From an uncultured Bacteroidales bacterium (GTDB lineage Bacteria; Bacteroidota; Bacteroidia; Bacteroidales; UBA932), in NCBI GenBank assembly GCA_934725575.1, contig CAKVCK010000001.1, forward strand, positions 248,001 through 312,000: 64,000 bases of DNA, read 5' to 3'. Position 1 is the first letter of the stretch. Every line of letters starts with the position of its first letter. The position numbers and the translations under genes were made by a program. Under the pieces are notes generated by a model. That model was not told where the DNA came from and made no database searches. It saw nothing but the letters and a program-made list of their open reading frames with translations. Positions 41,745 through 50,262 of this stretch are shown piece after piece.

Positions 41745-42487
41745 ACGAGGGAGACTTGCTGGGAAGTACGTCTCCCTCTTTCGTTTAAAAGGGTCAGAAG
41801 TTCCTCCTGAGGGGAATCTCCGAATTTTCCCTTACGTCCGAACTGAACGATCAACCGTGACACTGGCTTACGCTCCACAGTCCTGATTCTCAAAATTTTC
41901 CACGGTGCGAATCCGCACATCCGGGCGTGCCTGAGCAACGCTTTTTCCTGATCCGAAGGAAGGATCATCGAAACACGGCCATATTCACTGAGGACTTCGG
42001 AAGCATATTCAAGAATTTCCCGATAGGAGAGGGGTTCCGTCCCGGCAGGATTCTCCGGGTCTCCAGTGTGGCGGGCCGTGTTGCGCCTAGCCTCGGGTGC
42101 TTGGAGCGAATTGTCGTAATATGGTGGATTAGAGACGATAAGGTCATAGCACGCACCGCTGTTCGCCTCCTTGAAAGCCGCCAATCCTATATTCACGGAC
42201 TCAATATGATCCCGCCAAGGGGACTGATCGAAATTCTCGGCCGCTTCCTCCGACGACGGAGTGTCAATGTCTATTCCTTGAATATGCCAGTCCGTGCCGG
42301 AACATTCACTCTCAAGGCGCTGGGCTATCATCAGAGCCACCGTTCCTGTGCCCGTGCCGACATCAAGGACACGCCTGTCACTTGGCAGCACCGTCGTGGC
42401 GGCCCCGAGTAGCACCCCGTCAGTGTTGACCTTCATCGCGGAACGCTCGTTGCGGACGCTGAATTTCTTGAAACGGAAGACACTCAT
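41726..42487 (-). CDS. trmN6: tRNA1(Val) (adenine37-N6)-methyltransferase, TrmN6/YfiC family
   Basis: 253 residues, usual for the family. N-terminal FRFKKFSVRNERSAMKVNTD (compare FxxKqF.v.....MKvgtD), GVLLGAATTVLPSDRRVLDV, SAM motif DVGTGTGTVALMIAQRL, acidic IDIDTPS and the N6-adenine motif IVSNPPYYDNSL. It methylates A37 of tRNA-Val in E. coli. It is 20 bp downstream of lolD on the same strand and is probably co-transcribed. Confidence 0.93.
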   Translation of the reverse strand: MSVFRFKKFSVRNERSAMKVNTDGVLLGAATTVLPSDRRVLDVGTGTGTVALMIAQRLESECSGTDWHIQGIDIDTPSSEEAAENFDQSPWRDHIESVNIGLAAFKEANSGACYDLIVSNPPYYDNSLQAPEARRNTARHTGDPENPAGTEPLSYREILEYASEVLSEYGRVSMILPSDQEKALLRHARMCGFAPWKILRIRTVERKPVSRLIVQFGRKGKFGDSPQEELLTLLNERGRRTSQQVSLVTDYYL

Positions 42488-42507
42488 AATGAATATGTCC
42501 GTTCGCC

Positions 42508-43167
42508 CTATTCCTCAACGAATTGTCCGTCACGCATAAACAGGGACCTGTCACACATCCGCGCCAGGTCCGGATCGTGTGTCACAATGACAATAGTCTG
42601 CCCGTAACGCTGCCTCAGATCGAAGAACAGCTGGTGAATCTCGGCCTTGGTCTTCGAGTCCAGATTGCCGGAAGGCTCATCCGCGAAAAGGATAGCCGGC
42701 TCATTCACAAGGGCTCTGGCTATGGCAACCCTCTGCTGCTCACCTCCGGAAAGCTCGGACGGCTTGTGCTCCATCCTCTCCCCAAGCCCCATATCCTTCA
42801 GGAGCGCGGTGGCGGCGGCCTTTGCCTCTTTGTCCGAACGCCCAGCGATAAAGGCCGGAATCATCACATTCTCAAGGGCGTTGAACTCAGGCAAAAGGTG
42901 ATGGAACTGGAACACGAACCCGATGCGGCGGTTCCGGAAAGCCGAGAGATCCTTGCCGCTCAGATGCAGCACGTCCGTCCCGTCAATCTCCAGAGAGCCG
43001 GAGTCAGGTGTGGACAATGTGCCCAAAATCTGAAGCAATGTGGACTTTCCCGCGCCAGACGCGCCCATAATCGACACCACTTCCGATTTATCTACCTGAA
43101 AATCAACTCCTTTAAGAACCTTAAGATTCCCAAAAGATTTTTCTATGCCCTTAGCCTGAATGATCAT
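42508..43167 (-). CDS. lolD: ABC transporter ATP-binding protein, LolD type
   Basis: 219 residues from ATG 43167; the longer in-frame version would begin inside the promoter region. Walker A MGASGAGKSTLLQIL, the LolD/MacB-like QFHHLLPEFNALENVMIPAF, signature LSGGEQQRVAIARAL, Walker B ILFADEPSGNLD and H-loop VIVTHDPDLA. LolD powers LolCE to pull lipoproteins out of the inner membrane for transfer to LolA. The permease genes are not adjacent, which is common in Bacteroidota. A -7 box TATCTTTG lies at 43264-43271. Confidence 0.9.
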   Translation of the reverse strand: MIIQAKGIEKSFGNLKVLKGVDFQVDKSEVVSIMGASGAGKSTLLQILGTLSTPDSGSLEIDGTDVLHLSGKDLSAFRNRRIGFVFQFHHLLPEFNALENVMIPAFIAGRSDKEAKAAATALLKDMGLGERMEHKPSELSGGEQQRVAIARALVNEPAILFADEPSGNLDSKTKAEIHQLFFDLRQRYGQTIVIVTHDPDLARMCDRSLFMRDGQFVEE

Positions 43168-43263
43168 AATACAAAACTTCTTGTGTTTCCCCGGAAAGTC
43201 AAAAAACCGAACGCCGCCACACCTACAAAGGTGGTCTGACAATGGATTTTGAATATTTCCTTT

Positions 43264-43271
43264 CAAAGATA
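43264..43271 (-). promoter_or_regulatory. -7 box of lolD-trmN6
   Basis: TATCTTTG on the minus strand, about 97 bp upstream of the lolD ATG. No TTG at the expected place. Confidence 0.4.
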
Positions 43272-43292
43272 ACTGATTTTTTGAAAAAAGTT

Positions 43293-43322
43293 TTGCGAAT
43301 TTCAAAAAAAGGCATAACTTTG
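43293..43322 (+). promoter_or_regulatory. Consensus promoter of the tRNA-Pro gene
   Basis: TTG (43293-43295), 19-bp spacer, TAACTTTG (43315-43322). The transcript would begin about 70 nt before the mature tRNA. Confidence 0.75.
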
Positions 43323-43398
43323 CAGTCCTTTCCAATGAGAAGGCTTGCGAGAGCGATTGTCAGGGAAGGCCTGAGGGGTTAACCCGAAGGAATGTTAT

Positions 43399-43472
43399 CG
43401 GGGTGTGGCGCAGTTGGCTAGCGCATCTGGTTTGGGACCAGAGGGTCCAGTGTTCGAGTCACTGTACCCCGA
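43399..43472 (+). tRNA. tRNA-Pro (anticodon TGG)
   Basis: 74 nt cloverleaf. Acceptor CGGGGTG pairs with TACCCCG (one G-T); D arm GCGC / GCGC around AGTTGGCTA; anticodon stem TCTGG / CCAGA with loop TTTGGGA, anticodon TGG; T arm CAGTG / CACTG around TTCGAGT; discriminator A. CCA is not encoded (CAA follows). The gene stands alone with its own promoter and terminator. Confidence 0.96.
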
Positions 43473-43477
43473 CAAAG

Positions 43478-43514
43478 AAAAGGTGATCAAAAGGATTTTT
43501 GGTCACCTTTTTCT
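43478..43514 (+). terminator. Rho-independent terminator of tRNA-Pro
   Basis: AAAAGGTGATCAAAA and TTTTTGGTCACCTTTT form a stem with a tiny loop (GGA), followed by TTCTATTATATT. Confidence 0.85.
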
Positions 43515-43561
43515 ATTATATTACCCCTGGCAACCCCGTTTTTCATATTCAAAAAAAATAG

Positions 43562-43819
43562 GATCACGGCAAAGGATGGTATTTCCCTGCGATTTCCGAG
43601 GTGTATCTGTTTATGAACGCCAAGAGTGCCATTGACCCTACGCTTAAGGCTAATGGAGGTATGGCCATCACTGATTACTATTGGTCCTCAACAGAAGGTG
43701 AGGAAGACGAGACCGCGGCTCTGTACGCATATTTCAGCAATGGAAAAGTTTCCGGCTACAGCGACTTCAAGGACGATCCGGAGGGCGACACATACGCCCG
43801 CGCGATGTACGAATTCTAA
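43562..43819 (+). pseudogene. C-terminal fragment of a DUF1566/Lcl-like or FISUMP-type surface protein
   Basis: After an in-frame TAG at 43559 an open frame of 86 codons reads GKGWYFPAISEVYLFMN, then TDYYWSSTE, and ends ARAMYEF. This is the typical end of the C-terminal domain found in many Bacteroidota exported proteins (W-x-P-S/A motif, then WSSTE). There is no start codon, signal peptide or upstream half; the fragment begins 48 bp after the tRNA terminator. It is the remains of a gene cut at its 5' side. The in-frame ATG at 43613 would leave only the last 69 residues. Confidence 0.7.
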
Positions 43820-43828
43820 GCCTTAGCG

Positions 43829-45541
43829 ATGACAAGACTTTCAGACAGAATCAAACACGGTGCCGCCAGAGCATTCTCAGCGCTGGCGGTCGCCGCTTTT
43901 CTTGCCTCAGGATGCGGCAAGGAATCCACTGATCCGGCACCCACACCCGACCCGACTCCGGGACCGGAGCTTGAGGTTCCGTGCTATACGATAGATGTGA
44001 CGGAAATCACCACTTGGTCAGCCAAGCTTGCGGTTTCTCCTCAGAAATCAGGCCTCAAATATTATTCCGGCATAGTCTCCAAACACATCGCCGACTCCTT
44101 GGGAAGCGACTCGGAACTGATCAAGTACGAGATCGGGATAATCAAGGAAGCCGCGAAGCTTTACGAGACTGACTACCAGGAATTTGTCAAAGGATATATC
44201 AGAGAAGGCAGCAGCACGGTTTCCCTGAACGGGTTCCTCAGCGACACCGACTACTTTGCCTACGCCTTCACGTTCTCCGATGACAGGCTGTCAGGACAGG
44301 ACCTTGAGAAGACAGCTTTCCGCACCTCAAAGGTCACTCCGGCAGATTGCTCTTTCACGATAGATGTCAGCAATGTCACAAAGAACACCGCTGACATAAA
44401 AGTGACCCCGTCAAACAATGGCTGTGAATTCTTCTGGGACTATGTCTCCGCCTCCGATTACGAGAAATACGGCGGAGACGACGGCATAATAGCGACCAAC
44501 GTGGACCTTATCAGAAGGGCTGTGGAGATCTACCAGATGGCAGGATATTCCAAATCATTCAAAGATTTTCTCAGTGCCGGACCGGTGGCGGGCACGGCCA
44601 AAGGGCTCCAAGGCGGCCGGGAATATGTAATTGTGGCATTCGGGCTTGACCCTTCAGGCACAGGCACGACCGGAGTGTTCAAAAAGACATTCACAACAAT
44701 CAAACCGGAGCAGTCCTCGCTGACATTCAAGACCGAAGTGTTCGACTTGAAGTTCAACGGAGCCAAGATCGCATTCACCCCGTCCAATGACAATGAGACC
44801 TACTTCACGGATTGTATGGATTACGAAACTTTTTCACAATTCAAATCGGGGGAAGAGGTCATCGACTGGGTACTGGACCAGGCGGGATCTTCAATCACAT
44901 CCTATCTGGCGCAGGGCTATCACGAAGTTGACGCCTCCGACCTGCTTGCGTCCAAGACGAAGTATGTCGCGTACGCTTTCGGTTACGATGGCGGGCCGAC
45001 AACCGGTCTCACCACAGTAGAGTTCACGACCCCGGAGATGCCTACCGGTTCCGAAGTGTCGGTCAAGGTCGAGTACAAGATTGTGGACGCCGGGACACTG
45101 AATCCGACTTACTCGGGACAGACAGCGTTGGTGCTCACTTTGACCCCTTCCCCTGCCGCCGAGCATTGGTATGCCGGAGTGTTCCAGGACGATCTCAGCG
45201 GCTACAACGACGCGACAATAATAGAAGCCTTGCAGGCAAAGGGATACAAGGACAAGAAGGAGCTCGCCTTGATCGTCAAGGAAGGGCAAAACTACACCAT
45301 CGCCGCAGTGGCGGTTGACCCTGGCGGCACAGCCGGAGCCTTGACAAAACTCGAAGTCAAGATCGGAAGCGGCACAAAATCACCCGCCAGTCTCAGCACA
45401 TCAGGCGGTTCTATGAATATGCACGATGGAGTTGCAGAGTTTGGCGATGCGCTCACGATGAGTGATCAGAATCAAGGTCTTGTTCTTGACCTGGACAGCA
45501 AGGCGCTCAAGAAGGACTTTTTCGGTCTCGGCATCCAATGA
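43829..45541 (+). CDS. Repeat-containing surface lipoprotein; 3' end reads into the convergent ABC gene
   Basis: 570 residues. Lipoprotein signal (LASGCGKES, Cys at about 29) and a proline-rich spacer (DPAPTPDPTPGPE). Then three similar units of about 120-130 residues: TIDVTEITTWSAKLAVSPQK, TIDVSNVTKNTADIKVTPSN and TEVFDLKFNGAKIAFTPSND start them and TDYFAYAFTFSDD, REYVIVAFGLDPSG and TKYVAYAFGYDGG end them. They look like fibronectin III-type beta-sandwiches. A fourth, shorter unit follows (about 405-520). The last 47 codons lie on the opposite strand of the ABC transporter gene, so the native end was probably lost. It follows the pseudogene fragment by 9 bp. Role unknown; probably surface-exposed. 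Confidence 0.72.
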   Translation: MTRLSDRIKHGAARAFSALAVAAFLASGCGKESTDPAPTPDPTPGPELEVPCYTIDVTEITTWSAKLAVSPQKSGLKYYSGIVSKHIADSLGSDSELIKYEIGIIKEAAKLYETDYQEFVKGYIREGSSTVSLNGFLSDTDYFAYAFTFSDDRLSGQDLEKTAFRTSKVTPADCSFTIDVSNVTKNTADIKVTPSNNGCEFFWDYVSASDYEKYGGDDGIIATNVDLIRRAVEIYQMAGYSKSFKDFLSAGPVAGTAKGLQGGREYVIVAFGLDPSGTGTTGVFKKTFTTIKPEQSSLTFKTEVFDLKFNGAKIAFTPSNDNETYFTDCMDYETFSQFKSGEEVIDWVLDQAGSSITSYLAQGYHEVDASDLLASKTKYVAYAFGYDGGPTTGLTTVEFTTPEMPTGSEVSVKVEYKIVDAGTLNPTYSGQTALVLTLTPSPAAEHWYAGVFQDDLSGYNDATIIEALQAKGYKDKKELALIVKEGQNYTIAAVAVDPGGTAGALTKLEVKIGSGTKSPASLSTSGGSMNMHDGVAEFGDALTMSDQNQGLVLDLDSKALKKDFFGLGIQ

Positions 45542-47044
45542 GGATGACGGCTCGTCCATAAGCAGGATGCCACCGGGACGCAGTAAGCCGCGGGCTATCG
45601 CTATGCGCTGTGCCTGTCCTTCGCTCAACCCGGTGCCCTGCTCTCCACATAACGTGTCAAGCCCCTCCGGAAGTTCGAACACAAAATCAGCCACGGCCGT
45701 GTGCAGGGCCTTATGCAAATCCTCGTCAGAAGCGTCAGGGTTCCCCATAAGCAGATTATCACGGATCGTTCCGCTGAACAGGCTGTTTCCCTGAGGCACA
45801 TAAGACAGGTTGCAACGGGTCAGCGGGGAAGACACAACCTCTTCATTGCCGTTGTAGAACACGACACGGCCTTTTTCCGGAATCAGAAGAGACAGAACCA
45901 GACGCATCAAGGTACTCTTACCCGCTCCGGTCTCTCCTACCACGGCTGTCAGGCTGCCAGGAGTGAAATCATACGAAAAGTCATTAAGGACCTTGCGCCC
46001 TTCTTCTGAATATGAGAATGTGAGATGCTCGGCCCTTACACCCAAGACCCCATCCAGACGAATAGGAGCGCCCTGCTCCTCCAAAGGCAGACCGGCGAGC
46101 TCGGAAAGCCTCTCCACCGAGGTGAACACCCGCACAAAGGCCGGAATCTGGCGGCTGAGATCAACCATAGGGTTCTGGATCTGGGCCACGAGCTGGAGGA
46201 ACGCGGTCATCATACCGAAAGTCACGGAACCATCCTGAATCCCGAATATTCCCCAAAGGAAAGCGGTTACATAGCCTGCGGAGAATCCGAGCTGGACCAT
46301 CAGGCGTGAGAACAAGGAGAAGTCCGTGTACCCCATCACCTTGCGTTGAAGGTCTGACTGCAAGGAATCCAACTCGTCTGTACTGTGCGAAGTGTACTCC
46401 AAGGTGCGGACCAGGACACGGTTCTGGATGTTTTCCTGCACGTGCCCCTGAACCTTGCTGTCCATCGAGCGGATGTCCCTCGACAGCCTTCTCATCTTCA
46501 TCACATAGCCTTTGCTGAACAGCAGAGCCAGCGGCATAATGAACAGGATTATCCACGCGAGTCTGGCATCAAGGGTGTAAAGGAGAACCATAGCGCCGGC
46601 CAATTGCGTGGCCGTCACCATAATGGAAGGAATCCCACGGCACAGCATATCCGTGATCCGGGGAATATCCTCCACCAATCTGTTGAGCACATCTCCGGAA
46701 TGGAGGGACTCCCTTCCTCTCCAGCGGCTTTCCATCAGGCGGGTGAATATGTCGTGACGCAGCTCGTTGGAGAGACGGACCTCCATCTTGCCGCTCATCC
46801 GGGCTCCCAATGTGGAAAGCAGCAGCCTTATGATCATACATCCTATCAGCAAGGCGATCAGCAGGCTAATACTTCCGTCGGACTGCCCGGTAGCCACATC
46901 AATCAAGCATTTGCTTACCCAGATGAAAAACAAGGACGCTCCAACATAGAGCATTCCCATCAGCCCCCTGCACAGGATGAGCAGACGGTACCCACCGGAA
47001 ATCCTCCAAAGCCATTGTATGCAATCCTTTATCCTCATATTCAT
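45401..47044 (-). CDS. ABC transporter, fused permease and ATP-binding protein (exporter type)
   Basis: 547 residues from ATG 47044 (or 47038). The N-terminal six-helix domain (about 10-300) begins LWRISGGYRLLILCRGLMGM; the ATPase has Walker A VGETGAGKSTLMRLVLSLLI, Q-loop YVPQGNSLF, signature LSEGQAQRIAIARGL, Walker B ILLMDEPSSSLDAET and H-loop ITHRERIA. Half-transporters of this kind work as dimers and export lipids, peptides or drugs. It is the last gene of the PPTase-lemA-DUF2207 run, 28 bp after DUF2207. Its last 47 codons overlap the convergent lipoprotein gene by 141 bp. Confidence 0.92.
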   Translation of the reverse strand: MNMRIKDCIQWLWRISGGYRLLILCRGLMGMLYVGASLFFIWVSKCLIDVATGQSDGSISLLIALLIGCMIIRLLLSTLGARMSGKMEVRLSNELRHDIFTRLMESRWRGRESLHSGDVLNRLVEDIPRITDMLCRGIPSIMVTATQLAGAMVLLYTLDARLAWIILFIMPLALLFSKGYVMKMRRLSRDIRSMDSKVQGHVQENIQNRVLVRTLEYTSHSTDELDSLQSDLQRKVMGYTDFSLFSRLMVQLGFSAGYVTAFLWGIFGIQDGSVTFGMMTAFLQLVAQIQNPMVDLSRQIPAFVRVFTSVERLSELAGLPLEEQGAPIRLDGVLGVRAEHLTFSYSEEGRKVLNDFSYDFTPGSLTAVVGETGAGKSTLMRLVLSLLIPEKGRVVFYNGNEEVVSSPLTRCNLSYVPQGNSLFSGTIRDNLLMGNPDASDEDLHKALHTAVADFVFELPEGLDTLCGEQGTGLSEGQAQRIAIARGLLRPGGILLMDEPSSSLDAETEKVLLERLAVQVKNKTLILITHRERIAKLCNSIVHIHRTA

Positions 47045-47072
47045 TGATAAATGGGTCTGAATATTCAGTGAA

Positions 47073-48731
47073 TCAGCGTCCTCCGCCGCCGGAACCTCCG
47101 CCGGAGAAGCCACCGCCTCCACCCCAGGACGCCATTCCGCCACCGCCACTCCATCCCGAACCGGAATCATTGGAACGGGAAGCCTCGTAGGTGCTGGCCG
47201 CCGTGTTGAAATCACGGGAAGTCATATTGATCATATTCCAGATCATAAAGGTCGTGACATCATCGTCAAGCAACCTCGCGGCCGAGGACAGGGTGAAATA
47301 TTCAGGACAGACCTTTCGGAAGTCTTTCATCAGCTGGTCGGCTATGCCGTAGAGGGACGCGAAGATCAGATAGTTGTTCCAAAGCTTGACCTCGACCACT
47401 CCCCTGTCCTTGATCATCGTGAAGTCCTTAAGGTATCTTCTCAAACCGAACACCTGACGGGCATCCTCCGGCTTCATCGTCCAGATTGTGACACCGTTCC
47501 AGGCATCCAACCCCCAATCATAGAGGGCTTCACCGTGACAGTTGGCCCAACGTTGAAGTTCATTTTTCTGGAGGATTCCGTCCTCACCGGCCGCCTCTTT
47601 GATGAAGGAATAAAGTCTTGACTCAAGCCCAGCGTCAGAACGGGCATCGGTGGAATCATCGACCTCCAGCTCCCTGATCCTCATCAAAGGCTTTGAATTT
47701 CCCGGCTGGGGGATGACCTCGAAAGCTCCACGGTAAAAAAGCCGGGTTATGTAGGCGGCGATCAGATTCTGCCTCTCCAGCATTGTGTTACCGGAAAAAG
47801 CAAGAAGGATATTGCTGGATTTTTTAAGATCACCGGCCAACGGAGCGTCCCTGAACCACGCCACATTCCTCATTCCGCCGCCAAGCAACTCTCTTTTACG
47901 CTTGACAGTCTTTACTATCACCTTCACAGAGACGAACACTGACAGAACAACACCCAAGCCGACAAGAAGCCCTATCCAAAAGTCGCCGTCCTTATCAGGC
48001 TCACGATAGTCGCTGCCCTCCATCGCAGTCTGCCGCACCTCGTCAAAAGTACGACTCTCTGTCAGGGCAGGATGGAAGAGCCCCTTCTCAAATCCGGCCA
48101 TAGCGATCAGAGCGCTGCGTCTGGTGAACGGCTCCGTTGTACGGGCGACCACGGCACCGTCCTCCACGTGGATCTCGCCGTGGAATCCGAACGCCCACAC
48201 CTTTGTGTTCTCTGTGGTAAGCTCCAGTCCCGGCTTTCTGATTGTCAGCACTATGGATTGAGGTGAAGACCCTAAGTTACGTGCCACGAACATATGGTTG
48301 AACCCGTCCAAGTCCTCGTGTCCCTTCACGAGCCCAGTAAGCAGGTAGCGTACCGTGTAGGTGTGCCAGCCAGAGCTTCCGACTCCCCAGCAGATCTCGT
48401 AACCGTCGGATTTTGTGACAAGTCCGCAGCGTCCGGCCTTGCGGGCACGGCTGCGGTTCACATTCCACTCGCCTTCATTAACATATTCATTGCCTGTCTC
48501 ATCGCAGACTCTCAGGTCCTCGATGGTCATCCGGCCCATATTGTCCGCGACCAAATACCATTCAGAGATGTCATCGGAGACATTGATCCGCCAAGTCTCT
48601 GTCACGAGAGCCGCCCCGTCATCCCGCAGTTCCACGTTGATCCTCAACGAATCAACGTCGCTGCCTGCACATAGCGGAACAGCGACGAGCGAAAGGACGG
48701 CGGCCAGGAAAAGTGCCTGAAGCCTCCTCAT
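47073..48731 (-). CDS. DUF2207 family membrane protein with Gly/Ser-rich C-terminus
   Basis: 552 residues. Signal peptide (1-22), DUF2207 extracytoplasmic domain (about 25-225; LRINVELRDDGAALVTETWR, ISEWYLVADN), a transmembrane segment at about 252-272 (WIGLLVGLGVVLSVFVSVKV), a cytoplasmic helical domain and a C-terminal tail ending GGGGGFSGGGSGGGGR. Such a glycine-rich end is usual in DUF2207 proteins. LemA and DUF2207 proteins are commonly encoded side by side, as here, with 4 bp between them. The function of the pair is not established. Confidence 0.9.
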   Translation of the reverse strand: MRRLQALFLAAVLSLVAVPLCAGSDVDSLRINVELRDDGAALVTETWRINVSDDISEWYLVADNMGRMTIEDLRVCDETGNEYVNEGEWNVNRSRARKAGRCGLVTKSDGYEICWGVGSSGWHTYTVRYLLTGLVKGHEDLDGFNHMFVARNLGSSPQSIVLTIRKPGLELTTENTKVWAFGFHGEIHVEDGAVVARTTEPFTRRSALIAMAGFEKGLFHPALTESRTFDEVRQTAMEGSDYREPDKDGDFWIGLLVGLGVVLSVFVSVKVIVKTVKRKRELLGGGMRNVAWFRDAPLAGDLKKSSNILLAFSGNTMLERQNLIAAYITRLFYRGAFEVIPQPGNSKPLMRIRELEVDDSTDARSDAGLESRLYSFIKEAAGEDGILQKNELQRWANCHGEALYDWGLDAWNGVTIWTMKPEDARQVFGLRRYLKDFTMIKDRGVVEVKLWNNYLIFASLYGIADQLMKDFRKVCPEYFTLSSAARLLDDDVTTFMIWNMINMTSRDFNTAASTYEASRSNDSGSGWSGGGGMASWGGGGGFSGGGSGGGGR

Positions 48732-48735
48732 AGTC

Positions 48736-49296
48736 CTACTTATTGAATATGTCCGAAACAGAAGGGGCGTTGACGACCGACTGATCCTCCGGAAGAAGCT
48801 CGTGAGTCGTGAAATGCAGCATAGAAGCCACCATTGATGAAGGCCACTGGCGGACCATCATATTCATTTTTGTTACGCAGTCATTATAGACCATCCTGCT
48901 GAGGCGGACTTTCTCCTCATAGTCCTTGATGTCACCCATTGTCTTGACAAACACCGTGTTGGCTCCAAGCTGCGGGTACTGCTCGGCGACTACATTCAAG
49001 CGTCCGACCACGGAACGCAGAGATGCCTCGCTCTCCGCCAGCTCACTCGGGTTGGAGACATTGGCGTTGCGTTTCGAGATCACGTCCACAAGGGTGTCGT
49101 GCTCGTACTTTGTGTATTGCTTGGTCATCTCGACCAAATTCGTCACAGCGTCCCAACGGGATTTCATCTGCACGTTGATCTGGCTGAAAGCGTTCTTCAT
49201 CTTTTCCTCAAGGCTGACAAAATTGCGCTGCGTGAAGAAAATGTAAAGGAATATGACCGCCAAAAGGGCGATTACCACCAAAACTGTCGTTGACAT
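48736..49296 (-). CDS. LemA family protein
   Basis: 186 residues. One N-terminal membrane segment (VLVVIALLAVIFLYIFF), then the LemA four-helix bundle: FSQINVQMKSRWDAVTNLVE, MTKQYTKYEHDTLVDVISKR, SLRSVVGRLNVVAEQYPQLG and VRLSRMVYNDCVTKMNMMVR. Usual length. The cytoplasmic role is unknown. It lies 33 bp after the PPTase gene and 4 bp before DUF2207. Confidence 0.95.
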   Translation of the reverse strand: MSTTVLVVIALLAVIFLYIFFTQRNFVSLEEKMKNAFSQINVQMKSRWDAVTNLVEMTKQYTKYEHDTLVDVISKRNANVSNPSELAESEASLRSVVGRLNVVAEQYPQLGANTVFVKTMGDIKDYEEKVRLSRMVYNDCVTKMNMMVRQWPSSMVASMLHFTTHELLPEDQSVVNAPSVSDIFNK

Positions 49297-49329
49297 AATA
49301 CTGATAGGTTAATAGGGTTAAACGATACT

Positions 49330-49968
49330 TTATCCGACCACCCAGACAAGCACGTGGTTGTCAAAGGTGATGTATTCAAGCTCAAACTCTTCCTCGTAGC
49401 CGTCCTTGTGGATGAAGGTCGCGTCAAGCTCACCCTCTCCCTTCGGACGGAATCGCTCGACCTCGATCTGCTCCGCGAAATTCACCCTGTAGGCTGAAAG
49501 TCTTTTGAATATGGCCTCCTTGGCGCACCAGTAGATCGCCAGCTGCTCGTTCCTCTTGTCATCGTCAAGATCCTCCAGCTCATCCTCGGAAAGAGCCTTG
49601 CGCTCCACGGCGGAGAAGTCACGGGACAAGGACTCGATGTCGATACCGACATCCTCGTTGTCATTCAGGATGACAGCCACATATTTATCTGTGTGTGTGA
49701 TGCTTATATTGGTGACACTGTTCTCCAGATAAGGCTTGCCGTTGTCGTGATGGCTCAGGTAAACCTTCTCGCCGAACAACTCGCAGAGAAGAGCCCTTAC
49801 CGCAAGTCTCTGCTTGCGGAGCGACTCGTTGCTGATGAACGAGATTTCCTCCATCTCATCCGACGGGACGGAGGCAAGCTCGCGAAGTTCATCTTCCGTC
49901 TCGGTTATCTGCCAAACCCCTATCAAGGATCTGGACTCTTCCAATTCCTTTTTTAAATATAGTGCCAT
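49330..49968 (-). CDS. 4'-phosphopantetheinyl transferase superfamily protein (Sfp-like)
   Basis: 212 residues. The Mg-binding motif GIDIESLSRD (about 110-119) and the second motif WCAKEAIFKRL (about 146-156) with KEA define the family; ISITHTDKYVAVIL precedes them. It moves the phosphopantetheine arm from CoA to a carrier protein. No polyketide, peptide synthetase or carrier gene lies in the window, so the likely target is the fatty-acid ACP or an unlinked system. First recognised gene of the run with lemA; a possible small open frame precedes it by 4 bp. Confidence 0.93.
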   Translation of the reverse strand: MALYLKKELEESRSLIGVWQITETEDELRELASVPSDEMEEISFISNESLRKQRLAVRALLCELFGEKVYLSHHDNGKPYLENSVTNISITHTDKYVAVILNDNEDVGIDIESLSRDFSAVERKALSEDELEDLDDDKRNEQLAIYWCAKEAIFKRLSAYRVNFAEQIEVERFRPKGEGELDATFIHKDGYEEEFELEYITFDNHVLVWVVG

Positions 49969-49972
49969 AAAT

Positions 49973-50125
49973 TCAGATATTCAAACAAGAAAATATTCCC
50001 GCAGCCTCAATCCGGCGGGGGATGGTAAAAGAATGATTATTAAGCATATCGCACGACAGCGGATCGTCCGATCGGGGGTCCGCCTTTGATTTGCCGTCTG
50101 TCAGAATAGAACTGGGAGGTTCCAT
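49973..50125 (-). CDS. Possible small protein upstream of the PPTase gene
   Basis: 50 codons from ATG 50125 (MEPPSSILTDGKSKADPRSD) to a TGA at 49973, 4 bp before the PPTase start. A -7 box TATATTTG lies at 50160-50167, so this frame would be the first in the transcript. No recognised family, no signal peptide; composition is hydrophilic. It may be a real small protein, a leader peptide coupled to PPTase translation, or chance. Confidence 0.3.
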   Translation of the reverse strand: MEPPSSILTDGKSKADPRSDDPLSCDMLNNHSFTIPRRIEAAGIFSCLNI

Positions 50126-50159
50126 ATAATCAGTTAATCTTCCTTTGTCAATACGGATG

Positions 50160-50167
50160 CAAATATA
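50160..50167 (-). promoter_or_regulatory. -7 box for the PPTase-lemA-DUF2207-ABC run
   Basis: TATATTTG on the minus strand fits TAnnTTTG. The leader to the PPTase ATG would be about 185 nt. No TTG -33 box. Confidence 0.4.
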
Positions 50168-50207
50168 ATGATTTTTTGAATTAGAAAGAAAATACAACGG
50201 AAATTGT

Positions 50208-50215
50208 TATCTTTG
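50208..50215 (+). promoter_or_regulatory. -7 box of mdh
   Basis: TATCTTTG fits TAnnTTTG; leader of about 40 nt to the ATG at 50263. The -33 region is poor. Confidence 0.5.
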
Positions 50216-50262
50216 TAACACTTTTGACAGTTATAGGATTTTTAACATAAAATTTTTCAACA

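Noticed and set aside
43399..45541. Integrative element at tRNA-Pro with attachment repeats
   Set aside because: No integrase gene and no second copy of the tRNA 3' end was found; only decayed genes remain.
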